Assembly (NCBI GenBank): GCA_032871835.1
Contig: CM065301.1
Coordinates: 15,207,291 to 15,271,290 of the forward strand
Direction: 5' to 3'
Source: Dipteronia dyeriana
Taxonomy: Eukaryota > Streptophyta > Magnoliopsida > Sapindales > Sapindaceae
Length of the DNA stretch: 64,000 bases
The position numbers were made by a program, and so were the translations under genes. The notes under the pieces are model-generated. The model was not told the origin of the DNA and ran no database searches. It was given only the letters and a program-made list of their open reading frames with translations. Positions 33,487 through 45,436 of the stretch are shown one piece after another (the stretch's first letter is position 1; each line of letters starts with the position of its first letter).

Positions 33487-35094
33487 CTTGTTTGATTCAC
33501 GCCACTTTTTTTTTTGTTATATCACATGCAATTGATATATCTATATATCTCACACACCTCCCCTTATATATATATATATTAAAACCAAGTTTCGCGCCCT
33601 TCTTTTGCTTTTATTATATATAGTGTATAAGTATTTGTATCCTATACAAATTCTTCTTTTGACTAATATTTTATATGTACACACCAATTTGCATCCAATA
33701 CAATCTCTTGTGTTATTAATTGATATATATCTTTTAATTATCCTTTTCAAATATATCTAATATATTAAAAGTGATAATAAATATTTTAAATTTAAACTTA
33801 AATTCAAACACTTATATAAATGATTTAGTAAAAATAAAATAGTCATATTATTTTATCTTCACCTAAATTCATATATCAACTAACACCCTCCAATTAATAG
33901 TTAATTCATAATTCATAATTATCAATATAATTAAATAATCTAATTATTTAATTAATTTAACTATTAACATTCGTTAATTAAATAATATCATTATTCAATT
34001 AATTTCTGAATATATACGTGTCACTTTTGTAACACAATTAATTGGACAATCCAATTAATTAACTGTGACCCTTGTTACCTAAATCGATCGGGTTAGCAAA
34101 GGGACCTAATGGACCCACAATATTTTGAGCTTCAATAATCCTCGGAATCATTAATTAAAATCTTTAATTAATATTTCTTGATTATTAACTCCGGTGTTAT
34201 TCCACTAAATATCCGAAGTTGCACTCTCTTAACTATAGATGCTTTTACACAGACCGATACAACTCGGTGTCCATCGATATAGCTATAACACATGGTGTGA
34301 TCCTCCACAGTAGTTCATAATTAGAGATGGGTCATAATGTCCGTTATACCCCTCTAATTACATATATCCTTTAAGTACCATTGATTCTATAATGAACAAT
34401 AAATCCTATTTCCTCACGGAATTAGGAGAGCGCTCATATTGTCCAAGCCCCGAATCAACCTTTAAGGGAACTACCATCTACTTCTCACAAGAAGGAGTGA
34501 ATTCCACTATTGTGTACAAATCTTCCCAGCCATAAGCCAAACCGCAATCCCAACATACGGAGTATATTGATCAGGAAATGCATCTGACTTCACCCACGGT
34601 ATATCAAAGACCACGATCGAACCTGAAGGAGTCGATAAGACATTCAGGATTAAGATCATCCATATATAGCCATCATTAGTTGATATATATGAATCTCATC
34701 GGTAAACGGATCTTGGTGAGAGATTCATATAGATCCTGGCCCAGTCCTATATGATCACATCATACAAGGTGCCTCCATTCTCATATCTCCATATGAATGA
34801 TTCAGGATAGAATCACCGTACATTACGGAATGGACCGTAACTATAGATTAACCACAAATAAAGTACCCAGCTTTATTTGCTATCTATGAACTCTTTAGAT
34901 TGCACGTCTTTTATTGTATCCTTCCGTATATGACACTTATATACACAGTTCGAGATTACATCCGGTAATCTTGGATGTTAAATTTATGCACAAGTTATAT
35001 AATAAACAACACAACAAGAATGTGTTGAACTTTTCCTTTTATTTATTTAATAAATCCATTTACAAATTACATCTTTAGAGCATAAACCCCAACG
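32975..35094 (-). repeat. Copia-2 3' LTR (left)
   Basis: On the plus strand it begins TGTTGGAACCTCGTTCACCG and ends CATAAACCCCAACG; the last base differs from the expected A. It matches 40280-42399 throughout. It contains a (TA)n run (33452-33482) that is much shorter in the other LTR. Confidence 0.95.
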
Positions 35095-35107
35095 ATCTCC
35101 CACTTGC
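35095..35107 (-). other. Copia-2 polypurine tract
   Basis: Minus-strand GCAAGTGGGAGAT abuts the 3' LTR. It primes plus-strand synthesis in copia elements. Confidence 0.85.
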
Positions 35108-35108
35108 A

Positions 35109-36660
35109 CTAAATCATGTGAGGCATATCTTGTAACCCTAGACCATCTAGGTGACCCGAAAACACTTTAGCCGGTAAGGTTTTCATAAATGGATCAGCAT
35201 GATTGTCTTGTAAGGCTATATTGGTGACGATCACATCTCCTCTCCGTACTATCTCTCTAATGAGATGATACTTTCTCTCTATATGCTTCCCTCTCTTGTG
35301 GCTTCTTGGTTCTTTGGAATTAGCCACAACACCACTGTTATCACAATAAAGTGTGATGGGCTTATTTAGGTCTGGAACAACTTCCAGATCACTCAAGAAC
35401 TTACGGAGCCAAACAGCCTCTTTAGCAGCTTCACAAGCGTCTACATATTCGGCTTCCATGGTGGAGTCAGCAATGTAAGATTGATTGATACTTCTCCACA
35501 TAATGGATCCACCACCCTGGGTGAATACTGATCCAGACGTGGATTTTCTAGAATCCTTGTCTGATTGAAAATCAGAATCCGTGTATCCTAACGGGATCAA
35601 ATCCTGCCCGGAATACACTAGCATATAGTCTCTCGTTCTTCGAAGATACTTGAGAATTGTCTTGACAGCAACCCAATGATCCAATCCTAGGTTGGACTGG
35701 TATCTACAGACTACTCACACTGCATAACAGATGTCTGGTCTCGTGCATAACATATCATACATGAGACTACCTACTGCCGATGCATAAGGTACACGTCTCA
35801 TATCCTCAACTTCTTGAGGTGTCTTAGAACACTGTTCCTTAGACAAGTGAACTTCATGTCTGAAAGGTAAATTACCTTTCTTGGAGTTTTGCATCGAAAA
35901 TCGTATAAGAATCTTGTCGATATATGATGCCTGAGACAGTGCTATGAGTTTGTTCTTACGATTCTTTATAAGCTGGATTCCAAGAACATAACTTGCCTCT
36001 CCCAAATCTTTCATTTGGAATTGGCTAGCCAGCCAACCCTTTACATCAGACAATACTCCCACATCATTCCCAATGAGTAGGATATCATTTACGTATAGGA
36101 CCAAGAAAACTACTTTCTTATCAATGTTGCACTTATAGACACAAGGCTCATCGATATTCTGCTCGAAGCCATAGGTTTTGATCACATCATCAAACCTGAT
36201 GTTCCAAGATCTAGATGCTTGCTTAAGCCCATAGATGGACCTTTACAGCTTGCAAACCTTTTGCTCTTGATCTGGAGACACGAATCCCTCTGGTTGCATC
36301 ATATAGATGCTCTCATCAAGATTTCCATTCAAGAATGCAGTCTTGACGTCCATTTGTCAAATTTCATAATTGAATAGGCAGCAATGGATAAGAGAATCCT
36401 AATAGACTTAAACATGGCTACTGGCGAGAATATCTCTTTATAATCGACCCCCTCTTTCTAGGTATAACCCTTGGCCACTAGCCTTGCCTTGAAGGTCTCT
36501 ACCTTCCAGTCTACTCCTCTCTTTCTCTTGTAGATCCACTTACACCCTATGGGGACGGTAAGTCTATAAGATTCCAGACTGATTTAGAGTACATGGACTC
36601 CATCTCGAGATTCATGGCTTTAAGCCATTCCTCTTTATCAGGATCTTCTATTGCATTCTT
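35109..36660 (-). pseudogene. Copia-2 reverse transcriptase and RNase H
   Basis: Reverse transcriptase runs from about 36660 to 35715 ([74 protein letters not shown]). The catalytic YVDD reads YVND, one base changed at 36087-36089, which removes a metal-binding aspartate. RNase H follows from 35700 to 35109 (LGYTDSDFQSDKDSRKSTSG; STMEAEYVDACEAAKEAVWL; ITLYCDNSGVVANSKEP; KHIERKYHLIRE), ending at a TGA just before the polypurine tract. A stop separates the two parts at about 35712, and others lie near 36205-36620. Confidence 0.93.
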
Positions 36661-37745
36661 AAATGTCAATAGATCATCAACACTATCAGCAGAGACAACA
36701 CCTTATCCCTCACCTATAGCTAAATAGCATTCAGGTTGTCTCACAACCCTCTAACTACGTCTAGGTGGTAGTGTATCATGATCAGGAACCATCTAACTCT
36801 CAGATGTTTATGGAACAACAACTCTTGTTGATGAAGCACTAGTCTCACCAGGCTCCAACTCATTTAATACAATCTTTGAACGAGGTTTATGGTCACTAAT
36901 GTAATTGTCCTCAAGAAACGTTGCATTTATCGATACAAATACTTTATTATCTTCAGGACTATAGAAGTGTCCACCTTTGGTCTCGTTGGAGTATCCTACA
37001 AACAGGCAGACAACAGATTTGGATTCTAGCTTTCCAATTTTATTCTACAGCACGTGTGCTGGACACCCCCATATGCGGAAATGTCGTAAACTAGCTTTAC
37101 GACCATTCCACAACTCTAGGGAAGTCTTAGGAACAGATTTGGATGACACTACATTCAAAATGTATGCCACTGTTTGTAACGCATATCCCCAGAAGAAATT
37201 TGGTAATGATAAGAAACTAATCATAGATCTCACCATTTCCATTCGGGTTCTATTTCTCCTCTCCGCTACACCATTTTACTGAGTTGTACCGGGGGCTGTG
37301 AGTTGGGAAACTATCCCATGCTCGACCATGAAGTCTTCAAAATCTTGGTCAAGGTACTCACCTCCACGATCCGATCGTAGTGACTTGATAGTCCTACCTA
37401 ATTGATTCTCAACTTCAGCTCGAAATTTTTTGAACTTTTCAAATGTTTTCGACTTTCGTTGCATCAGGTAGACGTATCCGTATCTTGAGTAGTCATCTAT
37501 AAAGGTGACATAATACTCATAACCACCCCTCGCTTTAACATTCATCGGTCCGCAGACGTCTTTATGTATAAGTTCTAGCGGTTCTTTAGCTCTTAGCCCT
37601 TTTCCAGTAAAAGGTCTCTTAGTCATCTTACCTTCCAGACAAGATTCACAGATAGGTAAGGTGCCAACCTTTAACTCACTAAAAGGTCCACTTTTTACTA
37701 GTCTGTCTATCCAGTCAAGGTTGATATGCCCAAGCCTTAGATGTC
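36661..37745 (-). pseudogene. Copia-2 integrase
   Basis: The zinc-binding HHCC region is at about 37740-37630 (LRLGHINLDWIDRLV; ICESCLEGKMTKRPF). The catalytic core follows: HKDVCGPMNVKARGGYEYYV (first Asp), FIDDYSRYGYVYLM, SLRSDRGGEYLDQDF (second Asp) and [10 protein letters not shown] (catalytic Glu), then [11 protein letters not shown] near 37050 and the variable C-terminal tail. All three catalytic acids are present. A stop falls just before [10 protein letters not shown] (about 37280) and others lie in the tail between 36720 and 36800. Confidence 0.93.
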
Positions 37746-38530
37746 AGAGATACATGTCATTATCTAGAGAAATCTTATGTCGTTTAGTTTTTGGTTTTTC
37801 AACCTTAAACATTTCGGTGTTTAGCAGTGTAGTATGTATTAACGATCTTAACACATACAAATTGTTTTCATTAATTCCTAAATAAATATTCAGGCCATTC
37901 TTTCCAATAATAACAGACTTATTATTAAAAGAAATATAATACGATTGTTCTAACAATTTAGAAACGGAAATAAAATTCCCTGTAAATCCAGGAATATAAA
38001 AAACATTGTTCAATAATAAAAAACTATTATTACAAAAATGTAATCTAATTACGCCCACTGCTCGTGCCGACACGACATCCCCTGACCCCACACGCAGAAG
38101 GCTTGCTCCTCTAGCTGTGTCCAAGAATCAGTTCATTGTAAAGAAGAACAAACATGGTTAGTGGCCCCCGAATCAACTATCCAGGGTAAAGAATCATCTT
38201 CTACTAAACACGACTCAAGAACAAGTAAATCATATTTACTTTTCTTGTACTTCTTCTTATTTTGGGCTTTCTTGGGTTTGGGCTTACCCTTCGCTTTCGC
38301 AGCAGACCCCTTCCTCTTTTTATTATTTGAGGAGGAAGATGGTTCGACAACATTTGCTTCACCGGTCTTACCCTTATTATACTTAATTAAAGACTCAAAG
38401 GTAGCAAGCGTTGGAGGACATTCCTCCGTAAGCACAAACTTGAGGTCTTTGGTGACCAATATTGCATTAATGTTAAGTTTCCACTTAGTGTAGTTATCAC
38501 CAGTTAATTTGTCATTTGCGAGAATTTAAA
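37746..38530 (-). pseudogene. Copia-2 shortened gag, protease and pre-integrase
   Basis: Gag begins at about 38525 (LTGDNYTKWKLNINAILVTK; LKFVLTEECPP) but then runs straight into TLATFESLIKYNKGKTGEAN and a Lys-rich stretch, so most of the UBN2 capsid domain is missing. The protease active site follows, LPWIVDSGATNHVC at about 38180-38140, with the D-S-G triad kept. The pre-integrase region (SVSKLLEQSYYISF; INENNLYVLRSL) runs from 38124 to 37746. Either this family uses a very short gag or this copy suffered an internal deletion. A break after CSSLQ at about 38133 interrupts the frame. Confidence 0.85.
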
Positions 38531-40265
38531 GTAATGCATAAGACATTATTGCTGAAATAAATAAAAACATTCATTCAGTCATTTGTTTAATAACAAGTGT
38601 GAGTTCTTTGGCATAAATTTAAACATGATGCATGCACATGTTTAATGAACTAGAACTACCCTAAAACTAATTACTATACCACGACAATCCAACATACCAC
38701 AAAGAAGTGCCGCCTTAGGGTCGGTCAAGTCTTTGCATGTTGGATCGAGAAATTCTCAATCAAATGATATTCTAGAATAACTCTTATTCTATATCATTCA
38801 ACCATCGTTCATTCAGTCAGGTTTTTAATTAACAAACTTAATCAAAACCTTCGTGAGTGTAACCCACCATTTCAGATCTCACAAGCTTAACTCGAGAATT
38901 GCCGCCTTAAGATCTGTCAATCCCGAAATACCCTCAGAAATCCTATCCGTTAGGAAGTCAACCTTGGTATTGACCTTTGTGGAAACCCTCCTTAGGGAGG
39001 ACGAAAGCAAAGCCGTCACGAGGCCCCACTCGGATCTCACGGTGTTGAACTAATGATGGAGACCATGAGATATATATGTCATATATCCCTCTCCCACTCA
39101 CTATTTTAAAATTATGATTTTCTTTTAACCGTTAATGCACCTAGACTCTACCGGATTAAACGACTAATTTTAATCAAGTTATCCAGCGCATTAACTAATT
39201 AGAACCAAATTCTAATTAACTAATAAATTATTAATAATTTTTAACAATTAAAAATCTAATCTATTAGTGAATAATTTAAGCTTTTGTAAACTATTTATTA
39301 GGGTTAGATTATTTTGTTAGTGTTTACCAAGTTTTAACTATTAAAACCCTAACATTTTATTTGGATCATTTATTATTAGGTAATTAATCATATTAATCCT
39401 AATTACAATAAATGACCCTATTAATCTAACTTATTAAACTCTTTAATAACTAGATTAATATTAATAAGAATTACCAAGTTTTCTAACCATTAAAAACTAA
39501 TCTCATTATTCATAGTCAATTATGTATATTACCCATTTTAATCACATTAAAAAAAATACATAAAATATCAGGCTATGATGCATGTATGACATATCAAATA
39601 TATTTGTGTAGACACATCTAATCTAAATGGCATACGTATGCATGACAATGCTTTTATCATCACATAACATAAAGCATACATGAATTGACCGAGTACTGTG
39701 GATTATTTAACCTAAAAAATTGGAATCTAAAATTACAAAAAAAATTCCAAGGCATTCCTTGGTCTTCTTGTAATTTCCGAGTCTTCTAGTCTTTTCAGGT
39801 CACTCCGATTCATCTCATGAATCCGAAACGGGAAATCTGCATGGAACGCACTAGGCAACACCAACGGAGCCGTGCGTGAACAGTACCCAGTAAACAGTGC
39901 CGACCGTGAACAATGTTCGGTGAACAGTAACGCCGTGAACAAAGAAGTCGTGAACAGTACCGGTGAACAGTACCCCCGTGAACAGTACGCGCGTGAACAG
40001 TGCCGACGTCGCACGAGTTTCCAGTTCTTCGTTTACAGGTTACAATTTTTTTTTATTATTTACAATACAATAACAGTAAAATAAATAAAATAAAAATTAT
40101 ACAACCCATAAACCCTAAATCCACAGTACCATAAAAAATTACGATCAACCATGTTTAAATTAAACAATTTAATTATAAACATTCTTACAATCATAAAGAT
40201 GGTGCCTACACATTCATACATACAGGAGCATTGAAAACAATTTCCAGTTTCGAAAAAATAACCTG
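38531..40265 (-). other. Copia-2 leader, 1.7 kb, non-coding
   Basis: Between primer site and gag. It has conserved-looking blocks (GCCGCCTTAAGATCTGTCAA near 38900, and a related GCCGCCTTAGGGTCGGTCAA near 38708), an AT-rich middle, and a GTGAACAGT repeat block near the primer-site end. No protein is evident. Confidence 0.65.
39876..40001. repeat. GTGAACAGT short tandem block
   Basis: Plus-strand GTGAACAGT occurs at 39876, 39920, 39950, 39963, 39978 and 39993; variants occur at about 39890 (GTAAACAGT), 39906 (GTGAACAAT) and 39935 (GTGAACAAA). Spacing is 13-16 bases over most of the block. The block is far richer in GC than its surroundings. Confidence 0.9.
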
Positions 40266-40277
40266 GCTCTGATACCA
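40266..40277 (-). other. Copia-2 primer binding site
   Basis: Minus-strand TGGTATCAGAGC, two bases inside the 5' LTR, complementary to initiator Met tRNA. Confidence 0.93.
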
Positions 40278-40279
40278 AT

Positions 40280-42399
40280 TGTTGGAACCCCGTTCACCGG
40301 TCACGCAGCGGAACAAGGTATTTTTTTTTATACAGATCATATCTGTATATGAGACCAGTGAACTTTTGATCGTAATTATTTTTCGGAATTAATACATACA
40401 ATATGTATACACATGAAATTGTAATCGATAAAATCAGAAGAAGATATACTTACCAACGTTTGGAGGTTCCTTCACTTTTCGATATACTCCTGTCAGAACC
40501 ACTTGATCTTCCTCGCTATCTCCCGGGACTGGTAACTGCATGTGGACGCGTCACGGTCTCAGGAACTTGAATAGTGGATGTAGAGAAAATTAAAGAAACT
40601 CTTTCTTCTCAGTTTGGTGTATTGATCTCATGCACACATGAATTGCATCTCATGCAAAAATCAACGTTTGTAGATGTGGTTTAATATATATATATACATA
40701 TATATATCACGTCGATGTGCAGTGTGCACTTCCTTCAGAACGCAAAAAAAAAACAAAAAATATATATATCTTTTTTTTTTACTTGTTTGATTCACGCCAC
40801 TCTTTTTTTTTTGTTATATCACATGCAATTGATATATCTATATATCTCACACACATGCTCTTATATATATAGATATATATTAAAACCAATTTTCACGCCC
40901 TTCTTTTGCATTTATTATATATATTATGTGTATAAGTATTTGTATCCTTTGCAAATTCTTCTTTTGACTAATATTTTATGTGCACACACCAATTTGCATC
41001 CAATGCAATCTCTTGTGTTATTAATTGATATATATCTTTTAATTATCCTTTTCAAATATATCTAATATATTAAAAGTGATAATAAATATCTTAAATTTAA
41101 ACTTAAATTCAAACACTTATATAAATGATTTAGTAAAAATAAAATAGTCCTATTATTTTATCTTCACCTAAATTCATATATCAACTAACACCCTCTAATT
41201 AATAGTTAATTAATAATTCATAATTATCAATATAATTAAATAATCTAATTATTTAATTAATTTAACTATTAACATTCGTTAATTAAATAATATCATTATT
41301 CAATTAATTTCTGAATATATACGTGTCACTTTTGTAACACAATTAATTGGACAATCCAATTAATTAACAGTGACCCTTGTTACCTAAATCGATCGGGTTA
41401 GCAAGGGGATCTAATGGACCCACAATATTTTGAGCTCCAATAATCCTCGGAATCATTAATTAAACTCTTTAATTAATATTCCTTGATTATTAACTCCGGT
41501 GTTATTCCACTAAATACCCGAAGTTGCACTCTCTTAACTGTAGACGCTTTTACACAGACCGATACAACTCGGTGTCCATCGATATAGCTATTACACATGG
41601 TGTGATCCTCCACAGTAGTTCATAATTAGAGCTGGGTCATAATGTCCGTTATACCCCTCTAATTACATATATCCTTTAAGTACCATTGATTCTATAATGA
41701 ACAATAAATCCTATTTCCTCACGGAATTAGGAGAGCGGTCATATTGTCCAAGCCCTGAATCAACCCTTAAGGGAACTACCATCTACTTCTCACAAGAATG
41801 AGTGGATTCCACTATTGTGTACAAACCTTCCCAGCCACAAGCCAAACCGCAATCCCAACATACGGAGTATATTGATCAGGAAATGCATCTGACCTCACCC
41901 ATGGTATATCAAAGACCACAATCTAACCTGAAGGAGTCGATAAGACACTCAGGATTAAGATCATCCACATATAGCCATCATTAGTTGATATATATGAATC
42001 TCATCGGTAAACGGATCTTGGTGAGAGATTCATATAGATCATGTCCCAGTCCTATATGTGCATATCATATAAGGTACCTCTTTTCTCATATCTCTATATG
42101 AATGATTCAGGATAGAATCACCATACATTACGGAATGGATCGCAACTATAGATTAACCACAAATAAAGTACCCAGCTTTATTTGCTATCTATGGACTCTT
42201 TAGATTGCACGTCTCTTACTGTATCCTTCTGTATATGACACTCATATACACAGTTCGAGATTACATCCGGCAATCTTGGATGTTAAATTTATACACAAGT
42301 TATATAATAAACAACACAACAAGAATGTATTGAACTTTTCCTTTTATTTATTTAATAAATCCATTTATAAATTACATCTTTAGGGCATAAACCCCAACA
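40280..42399 (-). repeat. Copia-2 5' LTR (right)
   Basis: On the plus strand it begins TGTTGGAACCCCGTTCACCG and ends CATAAACCCCAACA. It is the partner of 32975-35094 and, read on the minus strand, would drive transcription of the element. Confidence 0.95.
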
Positions 42400-42725
42400 G
42401 GAGCGTCGAGCATCAGACCCCTATTGCTTACAGGTGAAAATTACTCTTCATGGAAGGGAAGATGAAGTTCAATCTACCGATGATAGATAATAGGGTTTGG
42501 ATGGTGATTGAGGATGGATACATAATACCCACTACCCACTATGATCGCGAAAGATGGAAGCATTGTGCCCAAGCCCAGGCTCAATGGAGCGTCCACGAGC
42601 TTAAAGCTTCGAAGTGGAACAGCAAGGTAATGCATGCCATTTTTTGTGCAATGGATGAAACCAATATAAACTTACCCAAATCACCAAGAATGCACAATGT
42701 TGATGGTGACTTTTGGATTACGTAA
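42400..42725 (+). pseudogene. Sirevirus-like gag, continuation right of Copia-2
   Basis: The frame broken at 32974 resumes here: LLLTGENYSSWKGKMKFNLP, then VWMVIEDGYIIPT, then WSVHELKASKWNSKVMHAIF. These match the N-terminal gag block of Sirevirus-like copia elements (a NYxxWKxxMxxFL-like start and a WxxxxxGYxxPT-like block). It ends in a stop at 42723-42725, and no UBN2 domain or pol follows, so the rest of the old element is missing. Confidence 0.8.
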
Positions 42726-43568
42726 AATTAATCATGCATCAAATAAGTTAACATGAATCGGTAATTAAATTATAAATTGAGAAAATAAATCAAGCATGCA
42801 AGACAAATAGTTTTACGTGGAAAACCCAAGAAGGGAAAAAACCACTATTACTGGACCCGGTGAGAAAATAACTTCACCATGAATGATTGGTTACACACTC
42901 GATCTCTCTTACTATCTTGTATACTTTTTTGCGTTAACCCCTTCATAGGTGTTATTAGGGTCTATTTATACATGTATAGAACCCTAATTCTTGATGTACA
43001 AGTAAGGAAAATTGACTTGTTGGAGTCATTTTATTCTTCTTTCCTGTTTTACATTCTTCATGCATTAGATCTCTTACATAATCTGGACTCTGATGTATCT
43101 AAGGAAATTCGTTTCCTTATCGAAGTAAGCTTCAAGACACCTTATTTGAGTAAGACTCATTCTCTACATATTTGAGTCGTAATTGTATTGAGTTCAACGT
43201 TGTCCACATGTCGCTCAAATGATCATCTACCAAACCAAATCAGACCTCATTCTCCTTGACCAATGATTCGATCCAGACCAGAGATCTTGACCCGACCATC
43301 TCAATAATCCTCGATAGGGTTATCTTACTGGGTTAATCCAATCATCTTAATTGGGTTATCTCTACCCGATCGCTCAGGTAACCCCGACAGGATGTTGTGA
43401 GGCCATCGTTCGTCAACTCAGGCTGGTTCAATCAGGTTGACTTTTAATGAGGTGGCATCCTTAAATTTTGCACATTAGGGCAATCATGTTGACTCGTTAC
43501 CCTTTCAAATTTTACCAATAACAATACCCCCTTAAACATTCAAACCGAGTATCTTGTTCAGTCATAAA
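42726..43568 (-). repeat. LTR-like stretch of the host of Element 4
   Basis: Non-coding. It includes ACGTGGAAAACCCAAGAAGG, a block common in plant LTRs, and on the minus strand a TATA-like TATAAATAGACCCTAAT (about 42965). The second half has repeated motifs such as TACCCGATCGCTCAGGTAAC and TTGGGTTATCTC. It directly abuts the target site of Element 4 and continues at 54062, in front of a PF04195-like ORF. I infer that it is the LTR of a Tat-type gypsy element in minus orientation; the left boundary is unknown. Confidence 0.4.
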
Positions 43569-43696
43569 GGAACTGAAAATACAAACACGGTTAAATGCTC
43601 AAGGCTAACCTAGGGGGGGTGAATAGGTTAGGCACCTTTTTCGACTCCCGTAGAAACAATCAAAAGTTTGTCCCTCTAGATTGCTTGTATCACAAT

Positions 43697-43698
43697 AT

Positions 43699-43756
<58 letters not shown>
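43697..43756. repeat. (CA)n(TA)n microsatellite
   Basis: A CA run followed by about 23 TA units inside the left LTR. The right LTR has only a short TATATATA at the same place (51603-51613), so the expansion came after insertion or the other copy shrank. Confidence 0.95.
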
Positions 43757-43758
<2 letters not shown>

Positions 43759-44122
43759 ATTAATGACACTTCATCAATATATAAAACAAGTAAAGTGTAA
43801 TACAAACAAGTAATCATAACACATACACAATCTATATTATAGAAAGGAAGTCAAATTACAAATAAAGTTCTATCCATAGTATTCAAATAACAAATACAAA
43901 TATAAGAGAGATAAAGATAGAGAAAAGTTGACACAAGATATAACGTGGTAAACCTCTGAAGAGGAAACATCCACGGGTTAGCAACCACCGGCAAAAAAAA
44001 TCCACTAGTAGATAAAACAAGTACAATCTCTCAAGTGACCCTTTCACCTAGAAAATACCCTCTATCCTACTCATGAAGATGTCGCTCTCTTGCTCAACAA
44101 TCCGAGGCCTCACACATCTTGT

Positions 44123-44350
44123 CAAGACTTCCTCGCTCACCCTTCCGGATCCTCACGATCCTAGACAAGACTTCTTGCTCAACTATCCGAGTCCTCCCGA
44201 CTTTAGTCAAGACTTCCTCGCTCACCCTTCCGGATCCTTACGGCCCTAGGCAAGACTTCCTTGCTTGACAGTCCGAGGTCTCCCACCTCTTGCCAAGACT
44301 TTCTTGCTTAACAACATAGGTCTCACACCTATTGTCAATACTTCCTTCTC
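44123..44350. repeat. 42-43-bp tandem repeats in Element 4 LTR
   Basis: CAAGACTT (or CAATACTT) recurs at 44123, 44166, 44208, 44251, 44294 and 44336, giving six units of 42-43 bases. Units alternate between a CCTTCCGGATCCT-type and a TCCGAGTCCTCCC-type filling. The same array occurs in the right LTR at about 51977-52200. Confidence 0.9.
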
Positions 44351-45284
44351 ACAAGGCATCTAGGTGATCATGAATGCAAAACGCAAACAAACACACAACA
44401 TTGAATGTTATGATCAACACATCCTATGGAAAATACTAGACATGAGCATAAATGCACAAAACAAATGTAGTCTAGTCAATCATGCATGTTTAATCCATCT
44501 AGATCATGTAAGATATGTTCAATATTAATTACAACCTAGATACATGCATAGATTTAAAACTTGAATCACAAGATATGTTCAATTAACACATAATCAAGTT
44601 TAAATCTCTTAAACCTAAAACATGCTAAAATCATGTGACAAGGTCATTTAGATTAAAGCTAAAGTTCTAGAGCATATTTCCTATTTATAGATTCAACAAA
44701 GCATATGAATAGCTCAAAAGAACACAAACACATGTATCATTGTGAGATTTCAGCCAAAGAGAGCCTAATACATGTGAGGAACTATTTTTCACAAAATCAA
44801 TCAATCAAAGATCATCAAATAGTCCTGGAATCAAATCAAGCACAATACAATCTCAAACATGTGAAAACATAGGCAAAATCAAACCTAACTCAACATGTGA
44901 GATTTCAATTGAAACTCAATATAGCTTTAAATGAGTTCAAAACTCAAGTCAAAACAATCACAAGACACATATATATGTTGAAGAAGAAAACCCAAGGCAA
45001 TTGACCGAGTTTTAAAAGAAAACTTTGAAAGAAAATCAATACCTTAGTTGATTTTGGTGCAGTCCGGTTTTTGTGAGATTAGATTCCAAAAACAGCAATA
45101 AACTAACTCAAACCTTCAGAGAAAAGATGGAGGATGAATATAAAAACATTCTCAACTTTGAATCACTCAAATTGGAGTTCAAATGAAGAAGTTATGGTGT
45201 TTGGAAGGTGAGAAAATTTGGAGAGAAAATTCTGCACTCAAGTTTTTTTGAATCTCTTCTTAGAATGAAATGTGAGAGGGAATG

Positions 45285-45436
45285 GATATATAAATGAGAG
45301 GGAAAATTGGCATATGAAATGACCAAAAGGGACAAGAAGCAGCCAAGCTTTCTTGCTGCCCGAGATGGCACGTGGGCATCTTGGGGCAGCAAGCTTTCTG
45401 CCCCGAGATGGCCAAGCGCCATCTCGGGAAAGAAGA
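45285..45436 (-). promoter_or_regulatory. Element 4 promoter: TATA box with upstream GC-rich hairpins
   Basis: Minus-strand TTTATATATCC at about 45285-45295 is a TATA box. Upstream of it (45355-45432) lie nested inverted repeats built from the block CCCGAGATGGC: GAGATGGCACGTGGGCATCT around a CACGTG (45369-45374), and CTGCCCCGAGATGGC facing GCCATCTCGGG. The right LTR has the same arrangement at about 53146-53292 with CACGTG at 53229-53234. CACGTG is the core of the plant G-box bound by bZIP and bHLH factors. The placement 60-150 bases upstream of a TATA box suggests an enhancer; the role is inferred. Confidence 0.65.

Larger units (their letters stand above)
32975..42399 (-). mobile_element. 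Copia-2: full-length copia element nested in a Sirevirus-like gag
   Basis: 9425 bp with two LTRs of equal length (2120 bp each), flanked by GGAGT/GGAGC. On the minus strand the order is 5' LTR (right), primer site, 1.7-kb leader, very short gag, protease, integrase, reverse transcriptase, RNase H, polypurine tract, 3' LTR (left). LTRs differ at scattered sites by eye but align throughout, so the insertion is moderately recent. Coding frames are long but carry several stops, a mutated reverse transcriptase active site and a deleted gag, so this copy is not autonomous now. Confidence 0.95.

Noticed and set aside
33420..33623. Plus-strand ORF in Copia-2 LTR (and its counterpart at 40715-41065)
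   Set aside because: It includes a TA microsatellite and lies in an LTR; the two LTR copies differ in frame, as expected for non-coding DNA.
39733..40084. ORFs with a repeated Arg-Glu-Gln-Tyr-type or Cys-Ser-Arg pattern
   Set aside because: The pattern follows from the GTGAACAGT tandem block in the Copia-2 leader, not from a protein.
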